A stretch of 64,000 bases of DNA from Kitasatospora sp. A2-31 (GCF_022288725.1 NZ_JAKNTA010000002.1:656404-720403); one strand, 5' to 3'; counted from the stretch's first letter, positions 34,104 to 42,595 are shown. The notes: generated by a model not told the origin, from the sequence alone. A program made the numbers and translations.

Positions 34104-34994
34104 ATGAGCCCGAACTGGCAACCGGCTGATGGGGAAGAGCGCGCGGACTCCCGTCTGAGGATCCTGCTGCTCGGCGCGTCGGGGTTCGTGGGCGGCGGCC
34201 TGTGGACCTACCTGGCACCCCGTCACGAGGTCGTCGGCACCTTCGCCAGCCGGCCGGTTCCCGGACTGGTCCGACTGGACCTGCGGGACGAGCGCCGGCT
34301 GGCGGCGCTCGCGGCCGACGGCTTCGACCTCGTCGTCCACGCCGCCGGGTTGGTCCCCCTGGAGGCGGCGGAAGCCGACCCCGCCTTGGCCCACCGGCTG
34401 AACGTCCGCCCCGTCGAGGTCCTGCTGGACGCCGTGCGCGGCTCGGGGGCGAAACTGGTGCTCCTCTCCAGCGACAACGTCTTCGACGGCACCCGCGACC
34501 ACTACGAGGAAGCCGATCCCCGGTCCCCGGTCAACGTCTACGGGCGGACCAAGGTGGCGGCCGAGGATCTGCTGCTCGCCGAGGGCGGACACCTGGTCGT
34601 GCGGATCCCCCTCGTATTCGGGCGCGGTCCCTGGGCCAACACCTTCCTGGCGCGCCTGGCCGGGCCGACGACCGTCGCCCGCACGGACCTGGTCTGCGCC
34701 CCCGTCTACCTTCCCAGCCTCGGCCCGGCCCTCGCCCGGCTCTGGCACCGCACGGGTGTGGTGCACTACGGCGGCACCGACGTGGTGACGCGGTTCGAGC
34801 TGATGCGCAGGGTCCGGCAGGCCCTGGACCTGCCGACCCGGGTGGTGGCCGCCCAGGGGGAGGGGGGACGGCCGCCGGGGGCCGGCCCCGCCTGCCGGCG
34901 CCCGGCGCGGCTGGTGCTGCGCAGCACCCGCCACCGTCTGCTGGGCCCCGACCTGGACTCCGCTCTGGCCCACCTCGCAGGCCCGAACGCCTAG
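34104..34994 (+). CDS. NAD(P)-dependent sugar-nucleotide reductase/epimerase, RfbD-like
   Basis: 296 residues of the extended short-chain dehydrogenase fold. The Rossmann motif is LLGASGFVGGGLW, HAAGLVPLEAAEADP follows, SSDNVFDG carries the Ser, and YGRTKVAAED provides the Tyr-x-x-x-Lys pair. The pattern, including NVFDG and SPVNVYGRTK, is that of dTDP-4-dehydrorhamnose reductases (RfbD), so it may reduce a keto-sugar, free or activated. ATG at 34104; the GGGGAAGAGCG upstream is not an ideal ribosome site because it lies inside the gene, so translation may be leaderless. Its TAG stop overlaps the stop of the convergent APH-like gene. Confidence 0.87.
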   Translation: MSPNWQPADGEERADSRLRILLLGASGFVGGGLWTYLAPRHEVVGTFASRPVPGLVRLDLRDERRLAALAADGFDLVVHAAGLVPLEAAEADPALAHRLNVRPVEVLLDAVRGSGAKLVLLSSDNVFDGTRDHYEEADPRSPVNVYGRTKVAAEDLLLAEGGHLVVRIPLVFGRGPWANTFLARLAGPTTVARTDLVCAPVYLPSLGPALARLWHRTGVVHYGGTDVVTRFELMRRVRQALDLPTRVVAAQGEGGRPPGAGPACRRPARLVLRSTRHRLLGPDLDSALAHLAGPNA

Positions 34995-36235
34995 GAACCG
35001 CCGCCGGGGAGGTGGTCGGTCACCAGCGCCAGGTGGCCGGCGGCGTCCACGTGCCCGACACGGTCGAGGCGGTCGACGAGGTCGTTGATCAGCAGGGTGC
35101 CGAGCAGGTAGTGGCCGAGCGCGAGCGCCTCGGGCGTGGACTCCCTCCCCTGGAGGTCGGGTTTGGGCTTGCGGTCCGAAAGTCGGCACGGTGCCTCCGC
35201 CAGGACGTGCAGGGCGTGGGTGAGCAGCAGCCGGTCCAGCCAGCCCGGATCGTCACGGAACAGGAACGACAGGCCTTCGTGGGTCGCCAGGTGGGGCAGG
35301 AACCGGTGGACCGCCGCGCGGTAGCCGGGGAACACCGGCTGCCGGAACCCCACCTCGTACCCGTGCTTCGACCCGTGCACCGAGAATCCCGTCCGGAGGG
35401 CGGGGTCCCACACACTGAGGCTGAAGAGCGTCTTCGCCAGGTCGTAGACCGGATCCCACGGCTCGACGGAGCCGCGCGGATCGATGAGCCGGAACTCCTC
35501 CGCCGCCTCCGGGCGGGTGCACCACAGCACGTTGCGCGTGTTGGCGTCGCCGTGGGCCGGGGCCATCAACCGGGCGGGCGCCAGCGGGGCCAGTCGGCCC
35601 GTCAGACGCCCCAGGGCCAGGTGCGGGGCCTCGCACGGCACGCCGTTGACCGTGATGCGCGGGGCCGTCGTCAGGTCCTCCGGCAACGCCCGCCGCAGGA
35701 CGGGCAGCCGTCGCAGGAACCGGCCGACGACGACCTCCTCCAGGTGGCCGACCGGGGTCGGGTGCGAGCACACGGCGTACCCGTCCAGGACCAGGGCCCG
35801 GACGAGTGTCGCGTGCCGCCGGAAGAACTCCCCGGTGCGCGGCGGGGACTCCCGCAGGGGCGCCGCCAGGTCCGCGGAGTCGTAGAACGGCGTCGTGCAG
35901 GCCGACCAGCCGTCACCGTCGAGGAAGTGCACGACCGGCAGGTAGTGCGCCGCCAGCCGCGGTGCCAGCGTGCGCAGCCGCTCGATCTGGTGCAGCTTGT
36001 GGCGGAAGGACGCCAGGTCGTGGCCGTCCACGGCGCCCGGTGCGGGGACCAGGACCTTGAGCACCAGGTCGTCCCCGGTCGCGGCGGTGGTCCGGTAGAC
36101 CCGGGCGGGGGAGCCGCCGTCCAGGATCTCGTCCGCGACCGTGAGGCCGAGGGTGTCGGCGGAGGTCGCCAGGGCCGCCTCCTCGTTCCAACCCCCGGCC
36201 GTCCGGGTGGGCGTGACGTGTCGACGGTCGGTCAC
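34991..36235 (-). CDS. APH-fold phosphotransferase (aminoglycoside/choline kinase-like)
   Basis: 414 residues of the protein-kinase-like APH fold. The nucleotide-binding Lys lies in DDLVLKVLVP, the catalytic loop is APAHGDANTRNVLW (HGDxxxxN), and the metal-binding Asp is in RLIDPRGSVEPWDPVYDLAK. It should phosphorylate a hydroxyl of a small molecule; aminoglycoside, homoserine, hydroxylysine and sugar kinases share this fold. GTG at 36235 with AGGAGG just after the stop of the phosphatase gene, 12 bases away, so it is the third gene of the operon led by the HAD-aminotransferase. It could make a phosphorylated intermediate or confer self-resistance; the sequence does not tell. Confidence 0.85.
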   Translation of the reverse strand: MTDRRHVTPTRTAGGWNEEAALATSADTLGLTVADEILDGGSPARVYRTTAATGDDLVLKVLVPAPGAVDGHDLASFRHKLHQIERLRTLAPRLAAHYLPVVHFLDGDGWSACTTPFYDSADLAAPLRESPPRTGEFFRRHATLVRALVLDGYAVCSHPTPVGHLEEVVVGRFLRRLPVLRRALPEDLTTAPRITVNGVPCEAPHLALGRLTGRLAPLAPARLMAPAHGDANTRNVLWCTRPEAAEEFRLIDPRGSVEPWDPVYDLAKTLFSLSVWDPALRTGFSVHGSKHGYEVGFRQPVFPGYRAAVHRFLPHLATHEGLSFLFRDDPGWLDRLLLTHALHVLAEAPCRLSDRKPKPDLQGRESTPEALALGHYLLGTLLINDLVDRLDRVGHVDAAGHLALVTDHLPGGGS

Positions 36236-36247
36236 AACGGCCGCCTC

Positions 36248-37156
36248 CTACCATCGGATCGAATCGATCAGCGCCGCGTGCAGCTGCGGCGTGCAGGCGG
36301 CGATGCAGGAGCGCTGGTTCATCGGGCCGATGTCCAGCAGCAGGGTGTCGTGCAGCGGCTTGCCGTAAGCGTCGGTGACGGTGACGCCCGCGCGTTCCGC
36401 CAGGTACACCGAGGCGGCGATGTCGTACGGGAAGAGGTGCAGGATGCTGCCGTGGCCGACCCGGCGGAAGTCCGGCTCGGTGTCGGGGCGGTCGCGCAGC
36501 AGCCGGTTCCCGATGTCGACGTAGGCGTCCGTCTGCCCGGTGATGATCCGTGAGATGGAGAAGGAGGCGCTGTTGAACACGTACACGCCGCCGGTGTTGG
36601 CCGAGGCGTCGATCAGGTGGCCGTAGGCCCCGATCATCAACGCCGCCGGGTGGCCGTTGAACTCCAGCGACCAGAACATCCGCTCGGGATCGGTGGTGGG
36701 GGAGAGGCGGGGCACCGGCGCGGGGAAGCCGGCGGCTTCGATCCCGGTCCCGTCGGCGTCGGCGTAGAGCCAGTTGCCGGTCTTGACCTCCTGGAGCATC
36801 GCGTACCGGATGTCGCCGATGGTGGGCGCCTCGCCGAAGGGGGCCGCGGCGATCGAGACGCAGGCCATCTCCAGATCGGCGGCGGCGCCGCGGGTGCCGT
36901 CGATGGGGTCGATGATCAGTACGTGCTCGGGGGCGCGGCCGATCGTGCGCAGGCCCTCGCTCTCGGTGTAGACGGCCACGGGCTCGCCCCGCTCCCGCAG
37001 GAAGTCCCAGGCCGCCCGTTCCGCGAGGACGTCGACGGGGAACTCCGCGTCGCCCCCCTTCGCCGTCCCCGCCACGTAGCGGCTGCCGACCTCCTGCAGC
37101 CCGTCGCGCACGGCCGCCCGGATCCGCCCGGACAGCTCCTGGACGAGGCCCCTCAT
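36248..37156 (-). CDS. inositol-monophosphatase-fold phosphatase
   Basis: 302 residues of the IMPase/FBPase superfamily. The metal site includes Glu in YTESEG and the signature IDPIDGTRG; the usual third segment WDxAA appears as HLFPYDIAASVYLAE, so the Asp is kept but the Trp is not. It should remove phosphate from a sugar or cyclitol. It overlaps the stop of the aminotransferase gene by four bases (ATGA at 37153-37156), which indicates tight coupling. Bacterial IMPases usually act on inositol, histidinol or nucleotide phosphates; this one's variant motifs and context suggest a dedicated pathway step. Confidence 0.87.
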   Translation of the reverse strand: MRGLVQELSGRIRAAVRDGLQEVGSRYVAGTAKGGDAEFPVDVLAERAAWDFLRERGEPVAVYTESEGLRTIGRAPEHVLIIDPIDGTRGAAADLEMACVSIAAAPFGEAPTIGDIRYAMLQEVKTGNWLYADADGTGIEAAGFPAPVPRLSPTTDPERMFWSLEFNGHPAALMIGAYGHLIDASANTGGVYVFNSASFSISRIITGQTDAYVDIGNRLLRDRPDTEPDFRRVGHGSILHLFPYDIAASVYLAERAGVTVTDAYGKPLHDTLLLDIGPMNQRSCIAACTPQLHAALIDSIRW

Positions 37157-39126
37157 GAGACCGAGAGGAAGAGTCGTTCCAGCAGGTCGCACATCTCGTC
37201 CGCCTCCTGACGGGTGATGATCAGTGCCGGGCGGACCTTCAGCACGTTGCCGTGCCCGTACAGCGACGTCCGCAGCAGCAGCCCGTGGTCCATCCCGCGT
37301 TCCGCGAGGTGATTGGTGAGCCGCGGGTCCGGGCGGCCGTCGCGGTCCACGATGTCGATGCCGATCATCAGCCCGACACCGCGGACCTCCCGGACGAAGT
37401 CCACCTTCGTGGCCAGGTCGCGCAGCCGGTCGAGGACGTGCGCGCCGACGGTCCGCACGTTCTCCAGGAAGCCCGGCCGGCCGATGACCTCCAGGGTCTT
37501 CAGGGCGGCCGCGGCGGCCAGCACGTTGCCGCCGAAGGTCGAGTTGATGTGGTGGCCCTCCACGCCGGTCAGCCGTTCCTCGGTCAGGATGCCGGCGACG
37601 GGCATCCCCGCGCCGCCGAGGCCCTTGCCGAAGGTCATCATGTGCGGGCTGACGCCGAAGTGGTCGGCGGCGAACATCCGGCCGGTGCGCCCGAAGCCGG
37701 TCTGGATCTCGTCGAAGACCAGCACGATGCCGCGCTCCTCGCACAGCTCCTTGAGCGCCTGCAGGTAGCCGTCGGGCGGGACGACGTTGCCGCCGTTGCC
37801 GCTGATCGGCTCCAGCACCACACAGGCCACCCGGCCGGTGCTCGCGTAGTCGATGAAGTCGTTGATCCGCTCGACGCACAGCAGTCCGCAGGTGGCCCGC
37901 TCCTGCCGGTAGAAGCAGCGCAGGCAGTGCGGGTCGGGGACGTGCACGACGCCGGGCAGGTGGGAGGGGAAGGGAGTGCGCCGGAAGGCGGCGCCGGAGG
38001 CACCGATCATGCCGAGCGTCTGGCCGAGGTGCCCGCGGAAGAGCGTGACCACGTCGGACTTCCCGGTGTGCACCTGGGCGATCTTGACCGCACTCTCGTT
38101 GGCGTCGGAGCCGCTCGCCGACTTCAGGTGCACCCGGGTGAGGTTCGGCGGTGAGACCTCGGCCAGCTTCGCCACCAGCGCGTTCAGCGGCTCGGTCTGG
38201 AACTTGGAAGTGACGTGGATGAGTCGGCCGGCCTGTTCGCGGACCACCTCCACGATCTCGGGATGGGCGTAGCCGAGGCTCAGGTTGAACGTCCCAGAGG
38301 AGCAGTCGAGATAGCGCCGGCCGTCGTCGGAATAGAGGTACAGGCCCTCACCCCTGACCACTCGGAGCTGGTCCGGCAGGTAGTAGTAGTGCTGCAGCGT
38401 GGATCCGACGTCCGCTCCGGTCGGGGGCTTCGGTGCCGCTGCGGATATCGCGGAACTGGTCTGTTTCATCGACTTCCCTCCGATGATTCCGAACAGGTCG
38501 ACCTGCTCGAAGGATTCGAAACACAGATCCGCCTCCTGGAGATCGAGCGAGGCGGTCATCGAATTCGGAACGGCGACGCAGCGGATACCGGCCCGTTTCG
38601 CGGCGCGCACGCCGCTGGGCGAATCCTCGAACGCCACCGCCCGATCGGCCGGAATTCCCAAGGAGTCCAGCGCCGCGACGTACAGGTTCGGCTCCGGTTT
38701 GGCGCTGGCCGGGTCCCCGTCGGCGCACTGCACCGTGCTCCACCCCTCGGCGAGGCCGCACTGCCGCGCATATCGGGTGACCCATTCCCGCGTCGAGTTG
38801 CTGACGATCCCCCGGGAGATCCCCAGGGCGTCGACCGCCCCCAGGACGCGGTGAACACCGGGCCTGCCGCACAGCCCCCCGAGCAGTTCCCGTTGCCGGC
38901 GGCGGACCCGCTCCTGCAGTGCCGCACGGTCCACCGTGCACCCGGTGACCCGCTCGAGCTGCGTCCACAGGTCGCACCCGATGGTGCCGACGAGCGACGA
39001 CCAGGCATCGACCGGCAGCTCGTGACCGAATTCCCGGAAGACGTCCGCGTGGGCGCGGAATATCTCGGCCTCCGGATCCCACAGCGTCCCGTCGAAATCG
39101 AAGAAGATCGCATCCACGTCCTTCAT
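37153..39126 (-). CDS. HAD phosphatase fused in frame to class III aminotransferase
   Basis: 657 residues if read as one protein. Residues 1-215 are a beta-phosphoglucomutase-like HAD hydrolase: DAIFFDFDGTLWDPE with the nucleophile Asp10, GIVSNSTREWV, KPEPNLYV and AFEDSPSG. Residues ~225-657 are a PLP-dependent class III aminotransferase: SGTFNLSLGYAHPE, VFDEIQTGFGRTG, and the PLP Lys in MTFGKGLGG. An unusual Cys-rich insert has HCLRCFYRQ and TCGLLCVERI. ATG 39126 has GGAGG. No stop separates the parts, yet a strong GGAGGG sits seven bases before an internal ATG at 38469. So a 438-residue aminotransferase may also be made alone. It heads the operon with the IMPase- and APH-type enzymes. Confidence 0.82.
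   Translation of the reverse strand: MKDVDAIFFDFDGTLWDPEAEIFRAHADVFREFGHELPVDAWSSLVGTIGCDLWTQLERVTGCTVDRAALQERVRRRQRELLGGLCGRPGVHRVLGAVDALGISRGIVSNSTREWVTRYARQCGLAEGWSTVQCADGDPASAKPEPNLYVAALDSLGIPADRAVAFEDSPSGVRAAKRAGIRCVAVPNSMTASLDLQEADLCFESFEQVDLFGIIGGKSMKQTSSAISAAAPKPPTGADVGSTLQHYYYLPDQLRVVRGEGLYLYSDDGRRYLDCSSGTFNLSLGYAHPEIVEVVREQAGRLIHVTSKFQTEPLNALVAKLAEVSPPNLTRVHLKSASGSDANESAVKIAQVHTGKSDVVTLFRGHLGQTLGMIGASGAAFRRTPFPSHLPGVVHVPDPHCLRCFYRQERATCGLLCVERINDFIDYASTGRVACVVLEPISGNGGNVVPPDGYLQALKELCEERGIVLVFDEIQTGFGRTGRMFAADHFGVSPHMMTFGKGLGGAGMPVAGILTEERLTGVEGHHINSTFGGNVLAAAAALKTLEVIGRPGFLENVRTVGAHVLDRLRDLATKVDFVREVRGVGLMIGIDIVDRDGRPDPRLTNHLAERGMDHGLLLRTSLYGHGNVLKVRPALIITRQEADEMCDLLERLFLSVS
38467..38481 (-). 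promoter_or_regulatory. internal ribosome site and start for the aminotransferase part
   Basis: On the minus strand GGAGGG (38476-38481) stands seven bases before ATG (38467-38469), in frame with the HAD-aminotransferase reading frame. It is as good as any ribosome site in the window. It falls exactly at the domain border, after LFGIIGGKS and before KQTSSAIS. This predicts a second, shorter product from the same message. Confidence 0.55.
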
Positions 39127-39347
39127 GTGCACCTCCGTCGAGCGGCGAACGGCCGCGCGGCCAGGGTTCGTGCATGAAGCGAGGGCGCCGAGGCGCCAAG
39201 CGTCCATCATCGCGGAGCCGGCCCCGTCCCGCCATTCATGGTTCGTCAACGCACACACGGCGTGCGCGCGCGACAGTGCGTGCACGAGCAGGCTGTGGTC
39301 GACTTGGAACGGAGTCGACGACGGGTCGACGCGAGAGGCGGGGAGCG
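39127..39347. promoter_or_regulatory. divergent promoter region with three GTCGAC words
   Basis: The 221-base gap separates the aminotransferase operon (leftward) from the PfkB operon (rightward) and must hold both promoters. Three GTCGAC hexamers lie at 39298, 39314 and 39325, the last ending 17 bases before the PfkB ATG. The first two are 16 bases apart, about 1.5 helical turns. A GTGCGTGCACG/GCGTGCGCGC-rich patch lies at 39257-39285. A cluster-specific regulator could bind here, but none is encoded nearby. Confidence 0.4.
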
Positions 39348-40238
39348 ATGGGCGACGACACCCGCCTCGCCGGTGCGGGGGCTCCCTCGGGCCGCCCACG
39401 GGTGGCCGTGGTGGGCCACGTCGAATGGACGACGATCGCGGGCCTCGACGAGGTACCCGCTGCCGGCGAGGTGATCCATGCGGACCGGCTCTGGCAGGGC
39501 CCGGCCGGCGGCGGCGCGGTCGCGGCCGTCCGGCTGGCTGAACTGGCCGGCGGCTGCACCTTCTTCACCGCCCTCGGTGACGACCACGCAGGGCACCGTT
39601 CACGTGCCGAGCTGGAGGACCGCGGTGTGCGGGTGCTGGCCGCGCCCCGCCCCGGTCCCACGCGCACCGCGGTGAGCCTGGTCGACCGTCAGGGTGAACG
39701 CACCACCGTCACCCTGGGTGAGCGCCTGCAACCCGCCGCGGCCGATCCCTTCGACTGGGCGGAACTGGCCTCCTTCGACGCGGTGTTCTTCACCGCGGGG
39801 GACGCGGCCCTGCTGCACGCGGCCCGGCGTGCCGGAACGCTCGTCGTGACGGCGCGTGAGTTCGCCACCGTGCTGGAGTCCGGGGTCCGGGTCGACGCGC
39901 TCGTCGGCAGCGGCTGCGACCCGGCCGAACACTGCAACCCGGCGCTGCTGCGGAGGCCGCCCGGCCTGGTGGTCAGCACCCGGGGCCGGCACGGCGGTGT
40001 GTTCACCGCGTGTGGCGATGCCCCTCGGCGCTACCGTCCTGCCCGTGCCCCCGGCCCACTGGTGGACACCTACGGGGTCGGGGACAACTTCGCGGCCGTA
40101 CTCACCTACGCGCTCGCCGCCGGATCGACCACGGCCGAGGCGCTGGACCTCGCCGCACAGCACGGCGCGGCCTGCACCGCGCGGCGGGGACCGTTCCCGG
40201 GCCGGCCCGCTCCCGTGCGACGGGCGGCCCGGGTGTGA
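39348..40238 (+). CDS. PfkB-family carbohydrate kinase
   Basis: 296 residues of the ribokinase fold. The N-terminal glycine-rich segment is GPAGGGAVAAVRLAELAG, and the C-terminal signature reads VDTYGVGDNFAAVLTYALAAG. In the usual DTxGAGD anion hole the second Ala is Val and the residue after the catalytic Asp is Asn, a mild departure. These kinases phosphorylate sugars, nucleosides or fructose phosphates. ATG at 39348 has a ggggag site two bases away; the open frame further upstream is unlikely to be translated. The gene leads a three-gene operon with GTGA and ATGA overlaps to the HAD and glycosyltransferase genes. Confidence 0.88.
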   Translation: MGDDTRLAGAGAPSGRPRVAVVGHVEWTTIAGLDEVPAAGEVIHADRLWQGPAGGGAVAAVRLAELAGGCTFFTALGDDHAGHRSRAELEDRGVRVLAAPRPGPTRTAVSLVDRQGERTTVTLGERLQPAAADPFDWAELASFDAVFFTAGDAALLHAARRAGTLVVTAREFATVLESGVRVDALVGSGCDPAEHCNPALLRRPPGLVVSTRGRHGGVFTACGDAPRRYRPARAPGPLVDTYGVGDNFAAVLTYALAAGSTTAEALDLAAQHGAACTARRGPFPGRPAPVRRAARV

Positions 40239-40948
40239 AGCGGCTCCTCCTCCTATGGGACGTCGACGGCACGCTCATCGACGACGGCCACGTCGGCGAG
40301 ACGGTGTACCCACTCGCCTTCGAACGTCTCACCGGCCGGTCGGCCCGCCACCGCGTGACCACGGCGGGCCGTACCGAACCGGAGATCATGGACGAGTTGT
40401 TCCACCGGCACGGCGTCGGCCGCATCGAAGAGAGCCGGGTCGCAGCCGAGTTGACGGCGCAGCTGCAGCGGCGGGCCGCTGCGCTCCGCACGGCCGGACG
40501 GACCCTGCCCGGCGCCGTCGCAGCCCTGCGGGCGATGAGGGCGCAGCGCCACGTCGCCCAGTCCGTGCTGACGGGGAACCTGCGGGCCAACGCCCTCCTG
40601 AAGCTACGGCTGTTCGGACTGGCGGAGTACCTGGACCTCACGATCGGCGCGTACGGCGGTGACGCACGCGCGCGGGCCGAACTGGTGCCGGTGGCCCAGC
40701 GCCGCGCAGCGGCCGCGTACGGACGCGAATTCGACGCCGACAGCACCGTGCTGATCGGCGACACGCCGCTGGACGTGCGCGCAGGACTCGTCGGGGGAGC
40801 GCGGGTGATCGCGGTGGCCTCCGGGGCGAGCAGCGCCGCCGCGCTGCGGGAGGCGGGGGCGGACACGGTGCTGGCGACGCTGCGCGACACCGGTGCGGTG
40901 ATCCATGCCGTCCAGGCCCCGGGGCCGACCGCGCGGAGTCCCCGATGA
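40235..40948 (+). CDS. HAD-family hydrolase (phosphoglycolate phosphatase-like)
   Basis: 237 residues. The nucleophile motif is LLLWDVDGTLIDDG, the Ser/Thr motif QSVLTGNLRANA, a Lys/Arg region follows, and the metal motif is VLIGDTPLDVRAG. The cap domain is small and helical (about 20-95), as in phosphoglycolate phosphatase-type subclass I proteins. GTG at 40235 overlaps the TGA of the PfkB gene, so translation is coupled. Together with the first HAD and the IMPase it is the third phosphatase in the cluster, which is striking for a short pathway. Substrate unknown. Confidence 0.87.
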   Translation: MKRLLLLWDVDGTLIDDGHVGETVYPLAFERLTGRSARHRVTTAGRTEPEIMDELFHRHGVGRIEESRVAAELTAQLQRRAAALRTAGRTLPGAVAALRAMRAQRHVAQSVLTGNLRANALLKLRLFGLAEYLDLTIGAYGGDARARAELVPVAQRRAAAAYGREFDADSTVLIGDTPLDVRAGLVGGARVIAVASGASSAAALREAGADTVLATLRDTGAVIHAVQAPGPTARSPR

Positions 40949-41832
40949 GCGGGAACACCCGCCCGGTGGGGTTGGTCTCGGTCGTCATGCCCGCGCGGAA
41001 CGCCGAAACGACGATCGCCGCGCAGTTGGAGGCCCTGAGCCGGCAGACCTATCCGGATCCGTGGGAGGTCGTCGTCGTCCTCGACGGATCGAACGACGGC
41101 ACCCGCGAGCTCCTGCGGCACTGGCAACGGCGCATGCCGCAGCTGAGGGTCGTGGAGTCCGCCGGGGCCCGCGGCGTCAACCGTGCGCGCAACACCGGTT
41201 GCCGGCACGCGCGCGGCGAATTCGTGCTCGTCTGCGACGCGGACGACGTGGTGGCCCCCGGATGGATGGAGGGCCTGGTGGAAGCCCTGCGGACCAGCCC
41301 AGCGGCCGGGGGCGCGCTTGAACGCCGCCTGCTCAACGGGCCGGTGGCGCTCGCGGCGCGTCCGCCGAAGAAGGCCGACGCGCTGCTCGACACCTTCGGC
41401 TTCCTGCCCTACCCGGCGGGCGCCAACTGCGGATTCCACCGCGAGCTCTGGAACCACCTGGGCGGGTTCGACGAGAGCTACCGCTACGGCGGCGACGACA
41501 CCGAGTTCTTCTGGCGCGCCCAGCTGGCCGGGCACCGACTGGCCTTCGCGCCCCACGCCGTCGTGCACTACCGGCTACGCGCCGAAGTGCCGGCCATCGC
41601 GCGCCAGTTCTACAGCTACGGGCGCTCGCACCCCAAGCTCTACCGTGACTTCGCCGGCCGCGGCATGCCCTCCTCGCGGTTGGGCGACGCGGCCCGGGCC
41701 TGGTGGACGCTCCTCGTCCACGCGCCCCACCTGGCCGGCCCCGCGGACCGGCGCGCCCCGTTCGTCGCCCAACTCGCCCTGCGCGCCGGGCGCCTTGTCA
41801 GCAGCGCCCGACACCGCAGGTGCTACCTGTAG
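40945..41832 (+). CDS. family 2 glycosyltransferase
   Basis: 295 residues of the GT-A fold. SVVMPARNAETTIAAQLEALSRQTYP, VVVVLDGSNDGT, and the metal-binding DXD-like CDADDVVAPGW are typical GT2 parts. ANCGFHRELWNHLGGFDE, then GGDDTEFFWRAQLAG, provides the acceptor-side ED motif. No membrane segment is present, so it is cytoplasmic or loosely membrane bound. ATG overlaps the HAD stop (ATGA at 40945-40948). It likely transfers a sugar made from the cluster's precursors. It ends the PfkB-HAD-GT2 operon; 257 bases without a gene follow. Confidence 0.9.
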   Translation: MSGNTRPVGLVSVVMPARNAETTIAAQLEALSRQTYPDPWEVVVVLDGSNDGTRELLRHWQRRMPQLRVVESAGARGVNRARNTGCRHARGEFVLVCDADDVVAPGWMEGLVEALRTSPAAGGALERRLLNGPVALAARPPKKADALLDTFGFLPYPAGANCGFHRELWNHLGGFDESYRYGGDDTEFFWRAQLAGHRLAFAPHAVVHYRLRAEVPAIARQFYSYGRSHPKLYRDFAGRGMPSSRLGDAARAWWTLLVHAPHLAGPADRRAPFVAQLALRAGRLVSSARHRRCYL

Positions 41833-42089
41833 ACGCGCGGGCCCACGGCGCGGCGGCGCGGTGGGGTCGGGCCACGAGTGTCGCGCCGGGCCGGGAGCGA
41901 TCCGCACACTCGGCGCCGGCGGCGCCGGGCCCTCGGTGCAGGAGTGGTAGGGGGTTCGGTCACGGGGTGGATTCCGCGCGGGGATCGCGTGGAGGTTTCC
42001 ACCGTGCCGACTCGCGTGCCCGGTCCTGGGTAGCGGCGTGCGTACGCGGCCGCCCCCGGGGCGGTTCGACCGCCACGGAAGGTGCTTCG

Positions 42090-42506
42090 ATGCCGATGTC
42101 CGCCGTTCGTCCGCTGTCCGTCACGTTCCCGGACAGCCCGTTGCCCGACGTTCCGGTCCCCGCGGAACTCCGCTTCGACACCAGCCGCCCGTTCGCGGCG
42201 TGCCTGTCGTTCCCGGTGGCCGGGCGCGTGGACGACGAGACGCCGAGGTGCTGGTACTTCAGTCGTGACGTACTCAACGAGGGCCGGCACGTTCCCGCCG
42301 GCAGCGGTGACGTGCGGGTCGGCCCCGGCGCCGAGGGGGAGGTCCGCATCACCCTGTCGGGCGCGGGCGGGTCGGCGGTGGTCAGCGCCCCGACGGAGGT
42401 GGTCGCGGCCTTCCTCGCCGAGAGCTTCCAGCTCGTGCCCCTCGGCACGGAGGGCGACCACCTGGACATCGACGCGCTCGTGGCGCGCATCCTCGACGCC
42501 GGCTGA
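42090..42506 (+). CDS. SsgA-like sporulation/cell-division regulator
   Basis: 138 residues, the size of the SALP family found only in sporulating actinomycetes. Recognisable pieces are ELRFDTSRPFAACLSFPVAG, TPRCWYFSRDVLNEG and VSAPTEVVAAFLAES with LVPLGTEGDHLDIDALVARIL. SALPs recruit division proteins and steer septum and cell-wall assembly during sporulation. ATG at 42090 has a GGAAGG site; a second ATG at 42096 is possible. Which paralogue (SsgA to SsgG) it is cannot be fixed from sequence alone. It marks this organism as a streptomycete. The PP2C gene follows 90 bases later. Confidence 0.88.
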   Translation: MPMSAVRPLSVTFPDSPLPDVPVPAELRFDTSRPFAACLSFPVAGRVDDETPRCWYFSRDVLNEGRHVPAGSGDVRVGPGAEGEVRITLSGAGGSAVVSAPTEVVAAFLAESFQLVPLGTEGDHLDIDALVARILDAG

Positions 42507-42595
42507 CCCGGACCTCGCGCAGGAGGCGGACGTCGACCTCCGGGAACCGGCGGCGTCTGGTCCGGAGGGACGGGAAGTCGTGACATGCTCGTGCA

